The notes under the pieces are model-generated. The model worked only from the letters and a program-made list of their open reading frames with translations, was not told where the DNA came from and made no database searches. This document shows, in pieces, positions 1 to 7,409 of a stretch of 28,073 bases of DNA; the stretch's first letter is position 1, and every line of letters starts with the position of its first letter. Position numbers and translations under genes: made by a program. Where the stretch lies: positions 1 to 28,073 of IMG/VR virus record IMGVR_UViG_3300046009_000407. One strand, given 5' to 3'. Source of the stretch: a virus.

Positions 1-177
1 AACAAGGAGTGGATCAAGCGGTTCCAGTCAAAGCACCAGACACAGGGGCTAGGCAATGCCAAAGTCTGGTGGGAGGAAACCCTTGATGACATTGCAAAGA
101 AGCGTGGTAAGCCTGCCGCCGAAGACTTACGCCAAAGAATGAACAGGATAAAGAATGAGGTACGCCGCCCGTGTTGA
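1..177 (+). CDS. C-terminal end of an unidentified protein (5' truncated)
   Basis: Frame 1 is open from the first base to the TGA at 175-177, giving 58 residues with no start codon in view, so only the C-terminus of a longer protein is present. The visible part is basic and helical (for example KVWWEETLDDIAKK and LRQRMNRIKNEV) and has no motif I recognise. It overlaps the next gene by 23 bases, as expected for co-transcribed, translationally coupled phage genes. Because the next gene is a nuclease, a DNA replication or recombination role is possible, but that rests on position alone. Confidence 0.6.
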   Translation, partial: NKEWIKRFQSKHQTQGLGNAKVWWEETLDDIAKKRGKPAAEDLRQRMNRIKNEVRRPC

Positions 178-430
178 CGCAAATCAAGACCAAATTGTCA
201 GTGCTCTTCGTGCCGCTGGCGCAGTGGTGTGGATTATTGGCCTACCTGTGGATTTGCTTGTGGGATTTAAAAACCATACTTTCCTTGTAGAGATCAAAAC
301 CACATCTAAAAAGAAATTAACAAAGCTACAAGCTGACTTTTTTGAGAATTGGGCTGGAGGTACGCTTTGCCGCATTGACAGCCCAGAAGCCGCATTACGC
401 ATGATTGGAGTTATCCGTGACAACACTTGA
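155..430 (+). CDS. VRR-NUC-like PD-(D/E)XK nuclease
   Basis: This 91-residue protein has the compact VRR-NUC layout: an N-terminal helix (residues 10-22), GLPVDLLVG with Asp33, a strand with VEIK (Glu46 and Lys48), then a helix with KLQADFF (Gln59). Asp, Glu-x-Lys and the downstream Gln are the catalytic set of the PD-(D/E)XK superfamily. Phage VRR-NUC proteins are stand-alone nucleases thought to cut branched or junction DNA. The N-terminal acidic residue usually seen in the family is not clear here (D8 or D12 could substitute). The ATG lies inside the end of the upstream gene. A Holliday-junction-resolvase-like enzyme of another PD-(D/E)XK family is the main alternative. Confidence 0.72.
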   Translation: MRYAARVDANQDQIVSALRAAGAVVWIIGLPVDLLVGFKNHTFLVEIKTTSKKKLTKLQADFFENWAGGTLCRIDSPEAALRMIGVIRDNT

Positions 431-548
431 AGCATTAAAGTTCGCCCTTGCCGCCATTGAGAGTGGCGAGTCTTTTGATTATTTGGACAACGAAGTAGCG
501 CCAGTCCTGCGTAAAGTTATTGAGGAGCAAGAATGTTTAGAGAAGTAA
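417..548 (+). CDS. Small hypothetical protein, GTG start
   Basis: A 43-residue open frame begins at GTG 417, inside the last codons of the nuclease gene, and ends with TAA at 546-548. The product begins TTLEALKFALAAIE and is acidic and helical, with EVAPVLRKVIEEQE near its end. It fills what would otherwise be a gap between the nuclease and the next small gene, and its end overlaps the next ATG (533), matching the overlap style of this block. There is no good ribosome binding site before GTG 417, so coupling to the nuclease gene is likely. Function unknown. Confidence 0.5.
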   Translation: MTTLEALKFALAAIESGESFDYLDNEVAPVLRKVIEEQECLEK

Positions 549-640
549 CAGAGGCTGTACTAGCCTTTTTGACAATTGCCGCATTGATGGTGGTCGCCAC
601 CTTCACGATCATATGGTTTGAAATGGGAGGTTATCTATGA
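533..640 (+). CDS. Tiny single-span membrane protein
   Basis: This 35-residue frame (MFREVTEAVL...) contains one hydrophobic stretch, from about residue 9 to 29 (VLAFLTIAALMVVATFTIIW), long enough to cross a membrane once. A GAGGAG ribosome binding site at 522-527 lies 5 bases before the ATG, and the stop overlaps the next start as ATGA (637-640). Both support real translation. Phage micropeptides of this kind may act on the host membrane, in lysis timing or in superinfection exclusion. Nothing in the sequence chooses among these. Confidence 0.6.
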   Translation: MFREVTEAVLAFLTIAALMVVATFTIIWFEMGGYL

Positions 641-837
641 CAGACAAACTCAAGGTGATATTTGCCGAGGGTTGCTTTGACGATTTTGATGGCACTCAGG
701 AGGAGTTAGCTGAGTTCATCGCTGACATACAGAACATGGCAAACAACGGAACCCTCATGCATGGTGCTGTAGAACTTAGGGAAGACGAGTCCGAAGCGCT
801 ACACAATTTACTTAAGTCAAGGGAGATCAGGCAATGA
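637..837 (+). CDS. Conserved-type small acidic phage protein
   Basis: A 66-residue acidic protein follows a GGGAGG ribosome binding site at 624-629. It contains FDDFDGTQEELAEFIADIQ, a short segment style that recurs in small uncharacterised proteins of marine and freshwater phages, usually read as Asp/Glu-rich helices. There are no cysteines in pairs, no membrane span and no enzymatic motif. The start overlaps the stop of the membrane peptide and the end overlaps the next gene (ATGAG, 834-838), so it belongs to one tight operon. Function unknown. Confidence 0.65.
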   Translation: MTDKLKVIFAEGCFDDFDGTQEELAEFIADIQNMANNGTLMHGAVELREDESEALHNLLKSREIRQ

Positions 838-1040
838 GTGAACTAAACATTTGGGAAAAAGCCATGGGCTGGCGCAAAAGACAGATGGTTCATGCGCAGG
901 TCGACAACGAGATCACACGCAAGATTCGCAACGAAGCTATCGAAGAAGTCGCAAAAGAAATAGAAAAAATGACCGTGTTTGGTAAAGACACAATAGGCAG
1001 TTTTACTGTAGTTATTAGAAATTTGAAAACAAAAGAATGA
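834..1040 (+). CDS. Small hypothetical protein
   Basis: This 68-residue protein starts MSELNIWEKAMGWRKRQMV and is mostly helical, with alternating Lys and Glu (about residues 30-45, AIEEVAKEIEKM) followed by a short beta-like end (GSFTVVIRNLKTKE). Both ends overlap neighbours by 4 bases (834-837 and 1037-1040), the spacing of translationally coupled genes. I do not recognise a family. The mixed helix-strand end could be a small DNA- or protein-binding fold, which is a guess. Confidence 0.55.
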   Translation: MSELNIWEKAMGWRKRQMVHAQVDNEITRKIRNEAIEEVAKEIEKMTVFGKDTIGSFTVVIRNLKTKE

Positions 1041-1174
1041 ACGAGAAGCAACCACTGCACAAGCTCAGGCTGTGCTCTAAGTGTGAAGAAAAGCGCCCAC
1101 CAGAAGGCGGTGTAGAGATGTCCCCACGCAGGTGGATATGTCAATCATGTTGGCACAAAAGAGATCGCAAATGA
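1037..1174 (+). CDS. Small four-cysteine (probable zinc-binding) protein
   Basis: A 45-residue frame runs from ATG 1037 to TGA 1172-1174 and overlaps both neighbours by 4 bases. It carries two C-x2-C pairs: CSKC (residues 13-16) and CQSC (35-38). These are spaced like a short zinc knuckle, with basic residues around them and a WHKRDRK tail. Such mini zinc-finger proteins are common in phage early regions and usually bind nucleic acid or host polymerase, though none of this is shown here. An ATG at 1132 lies in the overlapping frame but is less likely to be a start, because this gene fills the space. Confidence 0.6.
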   Translation: MNEKQPLHKLRLCSKCEEKRPPEGGVEMSPRRWICQSCWHKRDRK

Positions 1175-1500
1175 ATCCAGAAGACAAAGCAGAATCGATC
1201 AGGCAGAAGTCACCCCTCTATGGGGCGGCTTACGGTCAAAGGGTGTACCTCGAAGAGTTTCGCAAGTCCTTGAAGGCTTTGCTTATGAAAGACGCACTCG
1301 CCATGGGGATCGAGGCGGCAAACGCTCAGGAGAGAGAAGCCTACGCTGACCCACAGTACAAAGAACTCCTGAAGGGGTTAGCTGTTGCGACCGAGAACGA
1401 AATCACCCTCAAGTGGCAAATTGAGGCTGACCGCTTGGACATCGAAATATGGAGAACCAGACAGGCAAATGAGCGCATGCAAGTGAAAGCCCACGAATGA
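1171..1500 (+). CDS. Conserved phage protein with helical C-terminus
   Basis: I start this gene at ATG 1171 (109 residues), which overlaps the zinc gene by 4 bases. The longer reading from 1132 would run deep into that gene. The C-terminal half (YADPQYKELLKGLAVA, then LKWQIEADRLDIEIWRTRQA) is a long helical segment. It resembles a widespread uncharacterised phage protein with a WRT(R/x)xA ending, found near recombination and nuclease genes. No catalytic motif is visible. Its position between zinc-binding and nuclease-type genes suggests DNA metabolism, by inference only. Confidence 0.65.
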   Translation: MNPEDKAESIRQKSPLYGAAYGQRVYLEEFRKSLKALLMKDALAMGIEAANAQEREAYADPQYKELLKGLAVATENEITLKWQIEADRLDIEIWRTRQANERMQVKAHE

Positions 1501-1676
1501 AATGCCCTGTATGCAACACATGGACAATCGTTAAGGACACCAGAACTCAGCCAGATAACACAAAACGCAGGAGAATCGAATGCGCCAATATGCACAGGTT
1601 TTCCACACTGGAGACAATCATTGTTCCAAAAGCACAAGTACATAAGAAGCAAAAAGCTCCTCCAACTAGTAAGTGA
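1497..1676 (+). CDS. NrdR-like zinc ribbon protein
   Basis: A 59-residue frame runs from ATG 1497 to TGA 1674-1676. It opens MKCPVCNTWTIVKDTRT and continues KRRRIECANMHRFSTLE. This matches the N-terminal zinc ribbon of the NrdR regulator: CPxC, V-x-DTR, RRRxEC, RF-T-E. The ATP-cone domain of NrdR is absent. The last pair is altered: NrdR has C-x2-C, whereas here Cys29 is followed by Met32 and His33, so the metal site would be Cys3-Cys6-Cys29-His33. Phages often carry such stand-alone ribbons, probably as transcription or DNA-binding factors. Its 3' third overlaps the next gene in another frame. Confidence 0.68.
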   Translation: MKCPVCNTWTIVKDTRTQPDNTKRRRIECANMHRFSTLETIIVPKAQVHKKQKAPPTSK

Positions 1677-1938
1677 ACTCGACTGCCAGATGTGCGGAAG
1701 AGGGGGTGGTTGCCAAGCCGCTCACACAAACTGGGGTGGGGGAAAGGGCAGGGGCGTGAAGGCTGACGACAACTTAGTTGCGGCGCTGTGTCAAATGTGC
1801 CACCACGAAATTGATCAGGGTGCTAAACTATCGAGACAGGAACGCCAAGAAATGTGGCAATCCGCACACGATAAGACTGTCTCATCGCTTGTGGACTCGG
1901 GTAGATGGCCTCCAGATGTACCCATACCAAAAGGATAA
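1621..1938 (+). CDS. HNH-type zinc-binding nuclease (DUF968/DUF1364-like), TTG start
   Basis: This 105-residue protein holds two C-x2-C pairs (C22/C25 and C57/C60), QAAHTNWG with His35, VKADDNLVAALC and CHHEID (His61/62). This is the layout of phage HNH-type proteins in which the Cys pairs bind structural zinc and the histidines form the active site. They are usually linked with recombination or packaging. No ATG precedes the first Cys pair. TTG 1621 has GGAG at 1610-1613 with 7 bases of spacing, so I accept a TTG start lying inside the zinc ribbon gene (56-base overlap). It sits just before the terminase genes, where HNH proteins often help packaging. Confidence 0.7.
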   Translation: MFQKHKYIRSKKLLQLVSELDCQMCGRGGGCQAAHTNWGGGKGRGVKADDNLVAALCQMCHHEIDQGAKLSRQERQEMWQSAHDKTVSSLVDSGRWPPDVPIPKG

Positions 1939-1942
1939 CTTT

Positions 1943-2407
1943 ATGACTACCGCTTTAGAAAAACCGAAACAAGAAAAGAGAATTGGCAAAGGTGGCGCTC
2001 GAGCAGGCGCAGGAAGACCCCAATTCGTGCCTACAGTCGCTGAACGACAGCTAGTGGCTACCCTATCAGGGAGAGGTCTTCCGCAAGACCAGATAGCGAT
2101 CCTAGTGCGGACTGGCATTCACATCGATACGCTGAGAACGCACTTCCACAAAGAACTACTTGGTGGGAAGGCAAACGCTAACTCCAAGATTGGTGGGGCT
2201 TTATTTGAAAAAGCGTTAGATGGCGACACGACTGCAATGATCTGGTGGACAAAGAGCCAGATGCGTTGGGCTGAGACACAGAAGCTCGAGCACTCTGGAG
2301 TTGATGGCGCTCCAATCACAATCGCGGCTGTCAACCTCAAAGGGCTGAACGATCAAGAACTCGAGCAGATGCAATTACTCCTACAGAAGACGGTGACCGA
2401 AGAATGA
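1943..2407 (+). CDS. Terminase small subunit (probable)
   Basis: I take ATG 1943 (154 residues), preceded by AAGGAT at 1930-1935. The longer in-frame extension lies wholly inside the HNH gene and looks unlike protein. The product has GKGGARAGAGRPQF (from about residue 16), a motif common at the N-terminus of phage small terminases. A helix-turn-helix-like segment follows (GLPQDQIAILVRTGIHIDTLRTHF by pieces, about residues 44-68), then a helical core. Small terminase binds packaging sites on DNA and loads the large subunit. Its place directly upstream of the large terminase supports this. It could also be read as a generic phage HTH protein. Confidence 0.72.
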   Translation: MTTALEKPKQEKRIGKGGARAGAGRPQFVPTVAERQLVATLSGRGLPQDQIAILVRTGIHIDTLRTHFHKELLGGKANANSKIGGALFEKALDGDTTAMIWWTKSQMRWAETQKLEHSGVDGAPITIAAVNLKGLNDQELEQMQLLLQKTVTEE

Positions 2408-2718
2408 ACCCTGAACAACTACCACCAATGCCAGAGCCTGATGGTTCTGGATACACAACAGAGCAGATGTACAGCTATGCCATGCTCTGCATCAAGGATG
2501 CCATGACCAAGGTAGCGCCTCTCATGTCAGATGCTTTAGAAAGCAGTGCTGAGAAGGGTGCAAAGATTGAGCGTGGTGCTTGCGCAATGCTGTGCTCTGA
2601 ACTTGCTACGCAGTGGAGAGCCATGGGCAAGATGGAGGGAACTAACCGAGAGAGGGTAGTAAGCTCGATAGAGGTTGCATTGCTACTGGAGTCCGCGATC
2701 AGGAACAGGGGCGAGTGA
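2404..2718 (+). CDS. Hypothetical protein between terminase genes
   Basis: This 104-residue protein overlaps the small terminase by 4 bases. It has a Pro-rich acidic start (PEQLPPMPEPDGSG), then a largely helical body with IKDAMTKVAPLMSDALE and ATQWRAMGKMEGTNRERV. No metal site, membrane span or nucleotide motif is visible. Being wedged between the two terminase subunits suggests a packaging or early role, but some phages place unrelated small genes there. Function unknown. Confidence 0.6.
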   Translation: MNPEQLPPMPEPDGSGYTTEQMYSYAMLCIKDAMTKVAPLMSDALESSAEKGAKIERGACAMLCSELATQWRAMGKMEGTNRERVVSSIEVALLLESAIRNRGE

Positions 2719-2731
2719 GGTGAACGCTCCT

Positions 2732-4297
2732 ATGTCACCAGCGGTGATGCTGGAGTTGGTCACCAAGGAGAAGCTCAGGCGCAAAGCGTCAGCAAGTCTG
2801 TATGAGTTTGTGAAGCAGAGTTGGCATGTGGTGGAGCCGGGCATTCCCTTCGTCCCAAGCTGGCACATTGAACAAATCTGCGAACACCTCGAAGCAGTCA
2901 GCGCTGGCGAGATCACACGCCTTCTGATCAACATTCCCCCAAGGCACTCCAAGTCGACCATTGTCTCGGTGATGTGGCCCATGTGGGAGTGGCTCACCAC
3001 GCCACAGCAGAAGTTCCTCTGCGCCAGCTACTCAGGCAACCTGTCAATCAGGGACAACTTAAAGGCTCGTCGCCTGATCCAGTCCCCTTGGTATCAAGAC
3101 CGCTGGGGGCACATGTTCGAGCTTGCAGGCGACCAGAACGCTAAGCAGAGGTTTGAGAACGACAAGACTGGTTACCGATTAGCCACCTCTGTTGGTGGTA
3201 CAGCTACTGGTGAGGGTGGCTCACGCCTGATCCTTGACGACCCCCATGGTGCTCAGGACGCGCAGTCTGATGCCATGCGAGAGTCAGCCCTCGAGTGGTT
3301 TGACATGGTCTGGTCTACACGACTGAACAACCCTAAGTCAGATGCCATGGTCACCATCATGCAACGCCTGCACGAAAGGGACATCTCTGGTCACATCATC
3401 GAGGACATCAAGGGGTGGGAGCACATCTGTATCCCTGCTGAGTGGGATGGGATCAAGCGCAAGACAGTGCTTGGCAACTACGACCCTCGAACTAAGATGG
3501 GCGAGTTGATCTGCCCTGAGCGCTTTGGTGAGGAAGAGGTAACTAAACTCAAGCAACTGCTAGGGGTGTACGGAACCAGTGGACAGCTACAGCAGAACCC
3601 AAGCCCTATTGAGGGTGGTATCTTGAAGACCAAGAACTTCCAGTTGTGGCCTGCTGACTCTGGCTTGCCACAGTTCGAGTACATCCTGCAAAGCTATGAC
3701 ACCGCATTCACTGAGAAGACCACAGGCGACCCCACAGCCTGCACGGTCTATGCTGTGTTCACCCAGAAGGGTGTACGCAATGTGATGCTGGTCGACGCAT
3801 GGGATGAGCACCTGAGCTACCCTGACCTGCGGGCACGAGTCATTAAGGACTGGGGGACTGAGTACGGCGATGGGGGCAAGACCAAGGATAACCCTTACGC
3901 GAGGTCTAGAAAGCCTGACAGGATTATTGTCGAGGCTAAGGCAAGTGGGCAGTCATTATTACAAGATTTGCGCTTGGCTAAAGTACCAGCCATTGGCTAT
4001 AATCCCTCAAACGCTGACAAGGTATCCCGTGCGCACCAAGCCGCTCCGACACTAGAGCTTGGTATTTTGTGGATTCCAGAGTCGCGCAAGAATCGTGGTC
4101 ACCCTGTAAGTTGGGCACAAGCATTCATGAAACAGCTTGATAAGTTCCCTGTCGCTGAGCATGACGACTATGTCGACACATTCACGCAGGCAATTATCTA
4201 CCTCAAGAATGATGGATGGTTTGAGCTACCGCAGGCTAAGGATCATGATGAGCCGAAACTGAAACAACGAGAGCGCGTAAACCCTTACGCCGTTTGA
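2732..4297 (+). CDS. Terminase large subunit
   Basis: The large terminase is the ATP-driven motor and nuclease that packs DNA into the prohead. I start it at ATG 2732 (521 residues), which has AGGTGA 8 bases upstream; GTG 2720 is an alternative. Walker A is IPPRHSKS (68-75), the form typical of this terminase group. Walker B is RLILDD (165-170). The RNase-H-like nuclease half shows Asp323 (QSYDTAF), Glu401 (IIVEAKASG) and Asp478/479 (AEHDDYVDTFTQA). All key residues are present and the length is normal for the family, so it should be active. The upstream protein ends 13 bases before. Confidence 0.95.
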   Translation: MSPAVMLELVTKEKLRRKASASLYEFVKQSWHVVEPGIPFVPSWHIEQICEHLEAVSAGEITRLLINIPPRHSKSTIVSVMWPMWEWLTTPQQKFLCASYSGNLSIRDNLKARRLIQSPWYQDRWGHMFELAGDQNAKQRFENDKTGYRLATSVGGTATGEGGSRLILDDPHGAQDAQSDAMRESALEWFDMVWSTRLNNPKSDAMVTIMQRLHERDISGHIIEDIKGWEHICIPAEWDGIKRKTVLGNYDPRTKMGELICPERFGEEEVTKLKQLLGVYGTSGQLQQNPSPIEGGILKTKNFQLWPADSGLPQFEYILQSYDTAFTEKTTGDPTACTVYAVFTQKGVRNVMLVDAWDEHLSYPDLRARVIKDWGTEYGDGGKTKDNPYARSRKPDRIIVEAKASGQSLLQDLRLAKVPAIGYNPSNADKVSRAHQAAPTLELGILWIPESRKNRGHPVSWAQAFMKQLDKFPVAEHDDYVDTFTQAIIYLKNDGWFELPQAKDHDEPKLKQRERVNPYAV

Positions 4298-4307
4298 TGG
4301 AGCGCAC

Positions 4308-4571
4308 ATGGAGCTATTTGCTTGGAACGCAGTCACGACAGTCCTTTTGGCACTGTTAGGCTGGGCAGTAAAGTCTAAGGACGCAGAGCTTGCGGCTACT
4401 AAGGAAGAGCTGGCGCGGGTAACCATCCTTATCAATCGCACGAGGGAAGAGGTCGCCAAAGAGTATGTGACCAAGTCAGACCTGCATACGGACATCAACC
4501 GAATACTCGACAGGCTTGACCGACTAGACAACAAGTTGGATACTTTCATAAAGGAGCACCGTAATGGCTAG
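4308..4571 (+). CDS. Membrane-anchored coiled-coil protein
   Basis: This 87-residue protein has an N-terminal hydrophobic span (about residues 4-20, FAWNAVTTVLLALLGWA). A long heptad-rich helix follows: KDAELAATKEELARV, then DINRILDRLDRLDNKLDTF. One span plus a coiled coil is the layout of phage holin-accessory or haemolysin XhlA-like proteins and of some virion-assembly proteins. No lysin gene is nearby in this window, so a lysis role is open. It overlaps the next gene by 8 bases. Confidence 0.65.
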   Translation: MELFAWNAVTTVLLALLGWAVKSKDAELAATKEELARVTILINRTREEVAKEYVTKSDLHTDINRILDRLDRLDNKLDTFIKEHRNG

Positions 4572-4728
4572 TAAAAAACCTATCTGGGACAAAGCACGAC
4601 CTAAATCTTTAGGTGAGAGCAAGTCCATGTCTCCTGCCAAAGTCGCATCAGCTAAGAGAATGGCTGAGAGCGCTGGCAGACCTTACCCTAACATGGTGGA
4701 TAACATCAGGGCGGCTAAGAAGAAATGA
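4564..4728 (+). CDS. Small lysine-rich protein
   Basis: A 54-residue, strongly basic protein (start MASKKPIWDKARPKS, middle KRMAESAGRPYPNMVDN, end RAAKKK) is encoded from ATG 4564, inside the previous gene's end, to TGA 4726-4728, which overlaps the following ATG. There is no cysteine or membrane span. The charge fits a nucleic-acid-associated or packaged protein. I have seen similar basic peptides beside terminase and internal-protein genes in environmental phages, but no function is established. Confidence 0.62.
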   Translation: MASKKPIWDKARPKSLGESKSMSPAKVASAKRMAESAGRPYPNMVDNIRAAKKK

Positions 4729-4988
4729 AAAAGTCTGAGATGGACTGCAACAGTCCTAAGCGTACACCTGACCACCCAAAGAAGTCACACATTGTGAAGG
4801 CTTGCTTTGATGGCAAAGAGAAGGTGATCCGCTTTGGGGAGCAGGGCGCAAAGACAGCAGGCAAGCCAAAGGCAGGCGAGTCTAGTGCAACGACTGCAAA
4901 GCGTGATAGCTTTAAGGCTAGGCACGCAAAGAACATCGCCAAGGGCAAGGAGTCTGCGGCGTATTGGGCTGACAAAGTTAAGTGGTGA
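4725..4988 (+). CDS. Small basic conserved phage protein
   Basis: This 87-residue basic protein contains KEKVIRFGEQGAKTAGKPK and KRDSFKARHAKNIAKG, ending YWADKVKW. It resembles a small uncharacterised phage family with the pattern (I/V)RFG...KR-SFRARH...YWa-k-W; the RARH segment and the C-terminal tryptophans are the recurring features. The charge suggests DNA or nucleoprotein contact in the head. It overlaps its upstream neighbour by 4 bases and is followed 3 bases later by the large internal-type protein gene. Confidence 0.65.
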   Translation: MKKSEMDCNSPKRTPDHPKKSHIVKACFDGKEKVIRFGEQGAKTAGKPKAGESSATTAKRDSFKARHAKNIAKGKESAAYWADKVKW

Positions 4989-4991
4989 TGT

Positions 4992-7409
4992 ATGGCTGAT
5001 AACGAACGCGCCAGCTTTGGATTCTTTCCGCAACTGAGGAGGAACCGCACGGTTCAAGACCCAGAGGCGGCAAAGAACGCACCACTGGCGGCGTTGCGTG
5101 GGTTTGTGTCTGGGGTGGCAGGCGCACCGGGTGACCTCGAGTCCCTCGCTTACATGCCTTACGACTACCTCCGCGCTCCCAAGATGAGCGAGTTAGTCAC
5201 AGGCGAGAAGAAGACAAAGACCTTCTTTCCGACCTCCGAAGAGATCGAGAAGCGAATCCCTTTCCGTGGCGAGTCCCCTGTTGAAAAAGCATTTGCTGGC
5301 GCTGGTCAATTAGCTGGTGGCTTTTACTACGGTGCTGGCTCACCTCTAAAAGTCTTGGCTGAGTCTCCTCAGATTCTTAAGAAGGCAGGGACAGACTTTG
5401 CGCAGTCAATTGCGCCTGTCAATGTCATCAAGCCTAAAGGTGGTAATTGGGTTCTTGACCCAAGAATGGGTAGGATGAAAAGCGCTTACGACCCTGTCGA
5501 AGCTCTTGCAGATATACAAAAATTAAGAGCGCAATATGGCGATTTGCCCATGTACGCTACTGATGAAATAGAAATTAAAAATCGAATTGCAACTGACAAG
5601 TGGGTTGAAAGCAACTTAAAAAATTACATCAAGAATGAGATGGGCACGGTTGACGATCCCATTCGTTTGTTGATTGAAAAACGCGAAACTGAAATTCTAG
5701 GTAAGTTCGAGAAAGACCAAGAGCGTGCCCAGCGCATGGCAAGCAGGGCAGAAGCAGAGCCTGATCCACGCCGTAAGGCTAATATGACTCGCCAAGCTAA
5801 TCTGATGTTTGAACAGGCAGAAGCAGACAAGGCATTGGCTTTACAGCACAAGTCGCACTTGCCACCTGATCTGCAAAACCCTGAGAGCATATGGACACCA
5901 GAAGAATTGGCTAGTACACGCAAACGAGAAGGCTTCCCTGAAGAAGAGATTGGCAAGACCAAGTCCTCACAGTTGTGGGAGCAAATGGCTGACGAATCTA
6001 TTTATCCGACCAAAGCTCGCGACATCCAAGAGTACCCTGCTCGAATGGAAAGTCGAGCTAATGCCTATGCAAAACTTGCAGACTACGAATCTAAACTAGA
6101 TGCAAAACTTTTCGACAAGTTTCAAAAAGCTGGCATTGATGAGGGTGTCATAAGAAAATATTTGGCAAACAGTTTGGTCACGCACAAAGCAGATGCAATT
6201 GGTGAAGCGGATATTGCTCAAAAGCTCTTGGATAAAGTTGGCCCATTGCCAAGCAACCAACAATTCCTTGAGCAAGCAAGCACACAAAACCCATGGCTGG
6301 CAAAAGTTGATCCAAAGTCTAGTGTTTACTCTGGTGAAATTAGCGGTTTGAACTTTGACCATATTGTTGATGTGATCAAGGAAGATTTAGCCGCTGGTCG
6401 GCTTAAACCTGAAAAGCTCAACACATTGAGCATAGAGCAGGCAGTACGCAGAACGGCTGACTACGACCTTGAGTTGGCAAAGAAAATGAATGCTGATCGG
6501 GCATCTGCTCGTGCAGACTTGCCAGTCTACAAAGAGTATCCAGAAGGTTTAAGGTGGGTACAGCTCAATCGCCCTAGCGATTTTGCCGCAGAGTCAGACG
6601 CAATGGGTCATTCCGTTCGTGGCTACGAGCCACCCCAAGGCCACCCTGACTGGGTTGAAGGTTCTGGCGATAGTGGTTATTCTGGTTATGGTCTTGGCGG
6701 TTGGGATGCCATCAAGAGCGGCAAAGCCAAGGTTTACTCATTGGTCGACTCAAAGGGTGAACCACATGCAACCATTGAAGTTGGTAAAAACACATATGCA
6801 CCACGCTGGGATGATGTAAAAAAATACATGGCGGCGGCTGAGGAAGAAGCCAAGAAACTGCCAAATGGTTACACCGATGGAGATATTGCTAACATTGCTA
6901 CAAACATGGCAAGAGAAAACTCGCCTGAATTTATTAAGCAGATCAAAGGCAAAGGCAACGCTAGACCAGTCGGTAGGTACGACCAATACACTCAAGACTT
7001 TGTTAAAAGCGGAAATTGGACAAATGTTGGTGACTTAGAAAACACTGGGCTAAAACCTATTTCCAAAGTTCCTGAGCGCGAAAGATTTGAATCTGTTGGC
7101 ATGAAGTTGCCAAAATATGTGACAGATGCTGAGCATGATGAGCTGATCAATGAATATCTAAAGCTGACCAGTCATCCACCTGATTTGGACTTCATGCATA
7201 GAACATATGGGTTCCCAAAACCTGATGCACCACCAGAAGGCATGAAGCGCGGTGGCCCTGTAACTCTGGAAGACCTAGCAATGAACTACTATGTCCCAGA
7301 CTACAACGAAGACGATTATTACGAGATGCCTATGGCACTTATGCCACCCCAACAGCGCATGAGCAAGGGTGGACTGACACAATACAAGGAGTGCAACTGC
7401 CATGGCTGA
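4992..7409 (+). CDS. Large polyvalent-type protein, PcfJ-like domain (copy A)
   Basis: This 805-residue protein is the first of two homologous tandem genes. Regions in order: RASFGFFPQLRRNRT (7-21); a G/A-rich segment to about 130; VNVIKPKGGNW (about 143-153), a signature of large phage internal proteins; long helices with many K/E; a PcfJ-like segment around residues 538-590; YTQDFVKSGN and DLENTGL; then GG linkers RGGP (753-756) and KGGL (792-795), ending KECNCHG. The PcfJ-like motif reads GHSVRGY (539-545), whereas copy B has GHCVGGY. A Gly/Ser-rich insertion follows, so this copy may be inactive or altered. The likely place of action is the virion interior or the infected cell. It ends overlapping copy B by 8 bases. 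Confidence 0.68.
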   Translation: MADNERASFGFFPQLRRNRTVQDPEAAKNAPLAALRGFVSGVAGAPGDLESLAYMPYDYLRAPKMSELVTGEKKTKTFFPTSEEIEKRIPFRGESPVEKAFAGAGQLAGGFYYGAGSPLKVLAESPQILKKAGTDFAQSIAPVNVIKPKGGNWVLDPRMGRMKSAYDPVEALADIQKLRAQYGDLPMYATDEIEIKNRIATDKWVESNLKNYIKNEMGTVDDPIRLLIEKRETEILGKFEKDQERAQRMASRAEAEPDPRRKANMTRQANLMFEQAEADKALALQHKSHLPPDLQNPESIWTPEELASTRKREGFPEEEIGKTKSSQLWEQMADESIYPTKARDIQEYPARMESRANAYAKLADYESKLDAKLFDKFQKAGIDEGVIRKYLANSLVTHKADAIGEADIAQKLLDKVGPLPSNQQFLEQASTQNPWLAKVDPKSSVYSGEISGLNFDHIVDVIKEDLAAGRLKPEKLNTLSIEQAVRRTADYDLELAKKMNADRASARADLPVYKEYPEGLRWVQLNRPSDFAAESDAMGHSVRGYEPPQGHPDWVEGSGDSGYSGYGLGGWDAIKSGKAKVYSLVDSKGEPHATIEVGKNTYAPRWDDVKKYMAAAEEEAKKLPNGYTDGDIANIATNMARENSPEFIKQIKGKGNARPVGRYDQYTQDFVKSGNWTNVGDLENTGLKPISKVPERERFESVGMKLPKYVTDAEHDELINEYLKLTSHPPDLDFMHRTYGFPKPDAPPEGMKRGGPVTLEDLAMNYYVPDYNEDDYYEMPMALMPPQQRMSKGGLTQYKECNCHG

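Noticed and set aside
569-597. TTGACA at 569-574 as a -35 element
   Set aside because: No -10-like sequence at 16-18 bases (GGTCGC there), and it lies inside the membrane peptide gene.
1778-1942. Longer N-terminus for the small terminase
   Set aside because: The extra 55 residues overlap the HNH gene in another frame and have no terminase features; ATG 1943 has a ribosome binding site and gives a normal length.
3975-4003. TATAAT at 3998-4003 as a promoter
   Set aside because: It lies inside the large terminase coding for G-Y-N-P, with a poor -35 (TTGGCT with an 18-base spacer) and no following gene start.
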